A stretch of DNA of 21,537 nucleotides from Zarea fungicola (Eukaryota; Ascomycota; Sordariomycetes; Hypocreales; Cordycipitaceae). Positions 18,086 to 21,537 of this stretch are shown here, one piece after another (the stretch's first letter is position 1; each line of letters opens with the position of its first letter). The DNA lies in assembly GCA_900169235.1 (NCBI GenBank), contig FWCC01000676.1, forward strand, positions 1-21,537, in the 5' to 3' direction. The translations under genes and the position numbers were made by a program. The notes under the pieces were generated by a model that was not told where the DNA came from, searched no databases, and saw only the letters and a list, made by a program, of their open reading frames with translations.

Positions 18086-20687
18086 TCAAGAGCTCGGTAA
18101 AAGTGCGGCCTCATCAATGGCAATCCTCTTACCCGGTACGCTCGCAAATAGCCTCTCCATGACTTTGCCCTTTTGATGTCTGCGCAGTTCGCCCAGGTAA
18201 TCGCTTACAGAACTAATACCCCGAATCTGATCCTCAAGCGACAACGTGGTGGCGTTGGCACCACGCACGAGCGGTGACACCAGCTTGCCCCGGAGACTCT
18301 CCAGGGAAGCTTTGAGAGTGAGGAGCTTGCCGTGGTGATCAACGAGGATGCGCTTGTTACGGACTGTCTTGTCTCTCACGGTGCGTAGCAGCTCGCGGTT
18401 CTGCTCAAACTTGCGAAGCTCTCCAGCGCGGGTGCCGAGAATGCGCACCCAGAGGCTAGCGAGCATATCCGAGTGGAGCTCTTCTTGGGCTGTCGACTCG
18501 CGGACAACAGTACGGGCGAGGTTGAGAAAATGATTATCGACAGCTTCAAAGAGCGCAAAGAGCGTAACGCTGTGTTGAAGCTCGGCGGCGATACTGTCCT
18601 CGAGGACAGTGAGGAATTCGGTAAAGAGGACCTGGATGAGACGCTGCTCACGCTGCGGGTTGCTGAGCCCAAAGATGTATGTGGCCATGTTGCCGAGCGA
18701 GGTTGGAGTTCCATCATCATCTTCAAGAATGTGAGCTTCCGAGAGGAGATTATGGATGTTGTCGTAGGCTGCAGAAATGGTAGACGGTGCCGGTGCGTTG
18801 TGCAGACGGTTCAGGTGCATTTTTGCCCAGTCCATGACATTGAGTATACTGAAACGATTGTTAGCGCGCGGAAATCAGGAGATAAATAAAAGCATACCCA
18901 TCCACATCCCCATCAACGCGAGCAAAGAATTTGGTCATTTCAACCGATAGAGTTCTCATAGTCTCACTTAGAGCGTCCAGGTCGGAGACAATGCTGGCTG
19001 CATCGCGCATATCGCTTGAGCGAACACTTTCGCCAAGATCCCAAACAGCAACGCTTGTAGCCTGTAAATCATGAACCTGCGCAACGGCATTCTCGGAGTA
19101 GTATATCAGGGGCTCAAAGGATCGTGCGACACCGGCAACCTTGACCAAGTCTCCGGCGGGCCGAGGTGCTACGGGCTGTAGCAGGGTTTTCACGGCGGTT
19201 ATGCTAAATATTGCGATGCTGAAACTCATAAGGATAGAGCTCCATGAAGCCGTGGCAGCGTTGTAGCGCTTGCGTATAAAAGAAATGGCGGCTTCAATGG
19301 GCTCGGTACGCTGATGTACCTCGGCGCGTACCGCAAATCGAATATCTATGATAAGTTAGCAGAGAATCCATGCGGACGCTGGTGTTTCGTGTAAACAGTG
19401 AACTTCCAGTTATTAGGTTGCTCAGGTCTCTGAGGGGCGGGAGGAGTTGGCGTTGTCATTGACGGTGACGCAGGTCTGGCCAGTATTGCATCAAGTGGCT
19501 CGACTTTAACTGCAGCGCATTTTGGCTCTGGACTTGGACTTCGATGCTTTTCCGGACTCTGACTTCCCGCAGGTAATCTTGTACGCATGGCCCTTTGGAG
19601 AATATTACTATGACTCCCCGCAGAAGCACTCACGTCGTCTTCGTTTACATCGCTCTCCCGATCGGATACCGGCGAAGCACCGCGCAATGACTGTATGGGT
19701 GGCATGGCATCTGCAGCCAATACGTGATCACGCGGCGCTCTCCAGAAGCCGCTGCTGCGGTCGCCGTTGCCGAGTCTCCGCCACGCCGGTGGTGAGAAGC
19801 CACCAGCGGCGGAATCCGCGTCCGATTCCTCGTCGAGATTCGCGCGGGTCCCGTCCATCTCTTCTGTCGTGGCTTCGCTGGGCACCACTGAGGAGTGGCG
19901 GGTCGAGATGGGGGAAGTCGCTGCCGTCATGGGGCTCATTGGCGGCTCGAAGTCCTGAAGGGATGCGTCCAGGTGATCGTGCTCGTCTGAGACTCCTCCT
20001 TGTGGCAGCAGAGGAAGATGAGGAGGAAGCGAGGCGGCCTTTCGCGGTGTCGTCGTCGTTGTAGTTGTAGTGCTTCTTGTTGTTGTTGGCGATGGTGGGG
20101 GTGGTGTGGGTGCCATGTTGTTTGGGAAGGAGCGCCGGAATACTGAGAGGGGCGTCGGTTTTAACACTGGCGCGGCCAGCAGCTGAAGCGGAAGCACGCC
20201 AATATGAAGAGATGAATTCTGGAAGCGCCAGCTGCCTGGAGGGTGTGATTTGCTCAATCAGTGACGCTGGAGCAGCAACGGCGGCGGGAAGCACCCAACC
20301 ACGACGGGAGGATCGAGAAGGTGGCGGCAGCGGTGCAGCAGGTAAAGCAGGCAGAGCCTTTTGCGACAATAACAGCTTCTGCCGCCGGCTGCTGGCGGTT
20401 GCAGCGGCGATGCGAGAGGGCGATGATGAGTCGGATGATGGGTTCGTGTAACCGTAGCGGGTCAGGCTTCGAGCCGCTGACTCGATTTTATTTGGCGGCT
20501 GCTGTAGGAGGTTACGCGGGAGCGAAACACTGGGCAACGATACACGGGGGAGGCGTATGTGCGGGACAATGGGGATATAGAGGGTGAGGAAGCAGAGCAA
20601 CAGTGCAACGACGGCTAGGAAGGCACCCGGTGTGACGGTGATGCTGATGAGGGAGACGTTGTTGGTGACGGAGAAGAGAGACTGCAT
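18086..20687 (-). CDS. Uncharacterised fungal membrane protein with two predicted transmembrane helices (exon model incomplete)
   Basis: I do not recognise a named family. Firm parts are the last exon 18086-18848, a 49-nt intron 18849-18897 (GTATGC, GCTAAC, TTTCAG), and the exon before it, whose upper end is probably 19345. Together these give about 403 residues with a hydrophobic helix around SILMSFSIAIFSITAV and a long helical, charged C-terminal half. Upstream, about 19400-20120 encodes a disordered Pro/Ser/Thr-rich region with GGFSPPAWRRLGNGDRSSGFWR and SPEKHRSPSPEPK. Further upstream, from the ATG at 20687, another frame encodes a strong N-terminal helix (GAFLAVVALLLCFLTLYIP) and a Pro/Ala-rich stretch ending in LSIPALLPK. 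These segments lie in different frames: one change near 20125, another at about 19346-19403. If joined, the protein would be roughly 830 aa. An alternative start is the ATG at 20116 (MAPTPPPPSPTTT). The topology suggests an internal-membrane protein, but no function can be assigned. Confidence 0.6.
18849..18897 (-). other. Intron of the uncharacterised membrane-protein gene
   Basis: Minus-strand intron with donor GTATGC, branch GCTAAC and acceptor TTTCAG. Splicing joins VDGDVDG to ILNVMDWAKMHL in frame and removes an in-frame stop, so this junction is well supported. Confidence 0.85.
20046..20096 (-). repeat. ACA/ACG trinucleotide repeat in coding sequence
   Basis: On the minus strand this is a run of ACA, ACT and ACG triplets. 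In the frame of the downstream segment it encodes a poly-threonine stretch (STTTTTTTTP); in the frame of the upstream segment it would encode Asn, Tyr and Asp. It lies just after the point where the reading frame appears to change, and slippage here could vary protein length. Confidence 0.6.
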
Positions 20688-21537
20688 AGTAAGAGAAGGA
20701 GAGGAAGAAGAAGAGCGAAGGGCAAGAAAGTAAGGAGGAGCAAAGACGATGGAGGGGGTGGTATCCAGCTCTTGTTGGCGGCTTGATATGATAGGATGAG
20801 GGGTGTTGGATGGGTTGTGGTGGTGGGCGTTTTGGCAACGACGCACAGTCGACACCGGGATATCAGCCGAACGTGGGGCCCCTCTTGTCTATTTCCTTTT
20901 GCGCTGGTAGGAAAGAAATAATAAGTGAACCAAAGAGACAAGAGACTAGGGCGTTTTGGCTTCCCGAGTATTGCGTGTGACTGCTCCCTGGGGTTGTTCA
21001 ATGAGCTGCGGCCGTCGGGCATCAGAGACTGTTTAGTCCGTGTAAGTGATACAGAACTGGTAACAAGATGACTGAAAAGCAGGTCAAAAGGTAGCTAGCA
21101 ACGGCTATTCGAAAGGAGGGTGAATTTACACGTAGAGTGAAGCAAACTTGGGTGCAAAGGACGGAGTAGCGCAACCTATCTCGTCAAGCTGGAATAGTAG
21201 AGGGCGAAGGGGGAAAAGCCATTGATTCTGGCTGCCCAAGCCGAAGACTGCCTGCCTGCCAATTGGCGGTGGTGAAAATGGAAGAGGCTGGGGATGTGCC
21301 ACCCTCTACCAGTACCCGGTTACTCTCCACCCACAACCACTACCTACAGGGGACTAACTGCGCTATTGCCAGCCGTCATCCACTGAAAATCAGACTGCCG
21401 TGGCGGCACCAAACCCGCCCCAGCAGCGCTCCACTAAACCCGCCAATGCCCGCTAAAACCTGCCCGTTCATGTGGGTGACAAAAAAACCTGCCGCGTTTA
21501 TGCCAAGAACACCACCATAGTTATTACTACTTTATAG
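20688..21537. promoter_or_regulatory. Promoter region of the unknown membrane-protein gene and right-edge intergenic DNA
   Basis: Directly upstream of the ATG at 20687 (about 20690-20760) the gene's coding strand is strongly pyrimidine-rich, as in many fungal core promoters. A CCAATTGG sequence occurs near 21260. I see no convincing gene: the open frame near the right edge (21263-21520) is Pro/Thr/Arg-rich without a motif. The far right contains recurring CCCGCC/CCCGCT words of unknown meaning. Confidence 0.5.

Noticed and set aside
19559..19633. Possible 75-nt intron (GTGAGT to GTCAG) in the disordered region of the unknown gene
   Set aside because: It has no clear branch site, and the retained sequence (NILQRAMRTRLPAGSQ) reads in frame and looks like protein. 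It remains possible but unsupported.
19728..20110. Arg-rich 3' part of the frame that starts with the N-terminal helix of the unknown gene
   Set aside because: After about 20125 the other frame gives the more protein-like sequence (GGFSPPAWRRLGNGDRSS), so this part is probably an out-of-frame shadow.
21263..21520. 85-codon open frame at the right edge
   Set aside because: It is low-complexity Pro/Thr/Arg-rich sequence without domain features, in a region that looks intergenic.

Overview
The window is nuclear DNA from a filamentous ascomycete, most likely a sordariomycete and perhaps Hypocreales. Its genes are split by short introns (43 to 145 nt) with GTANGT or GTGAGT donors, CTAAC-like branch sites and YAG acceptors. 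The gene families are typical of Pezizomycotina: a PTH11/rhodopsin-domain membrane protein, an Atg22-like MFS protein, a GH125 mannosidase, an IQ+HECT ubiquitin ligase, and a Pab1 with the charged RRM4 insert of filamentous fungi. I saw no prokaryotic-style operon, CRISPR array, rRNA, convincing tRNA or transposon gene.

Layout: 1-835 intergenic; 836-2253 (+) seven-helix rhodopsin-domain protein, six exons, 363 aa; 2254-2778 convergent 3' spacer; 2779-5328 (-) Atg22-like MFS protein, twelve exons, 584 aa; 5329-7283 gene-free spacer; 7284-9173 (+) secreted GH125 exo-alpha-1,6-mannosidase, four exons, 534 aa; 9174-9370 convergent spacer; 9371-12943 (-) Hul5-type HECT E3 ligase, two exons, 1173 aa; 12944-14881 divergent promoter region with several perfect palindromes and A-rich tracts; 14882-17089 (+) Pab1, intronless in its coding part, 735 aa; 17090-18085 convergent spacer; 18086 to about 20687 (-) an uncharacterised membrane protein with two predicted helices; 20688-21537 its promoter and further intergenic DNA.

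For five of the six genes I rebuilt exon chains that keep a single reading frame from ATG to stop. The sixth (18086-20687) has two reading-frame discontinuities that I could not resolve with canonical introns, and it is the least understood gene here. The genes do not form an evident pathway or cluster. They look like unrelated housekeeping and surface-sensing genes in ordinary fungal order. I found no clear new biological system. The items most worth checking are the unknown two-helix protein and its frame breaks, the A-rich leader of pab1 (possible autoregulation), and the palindromes between the HECT gene and pab1.
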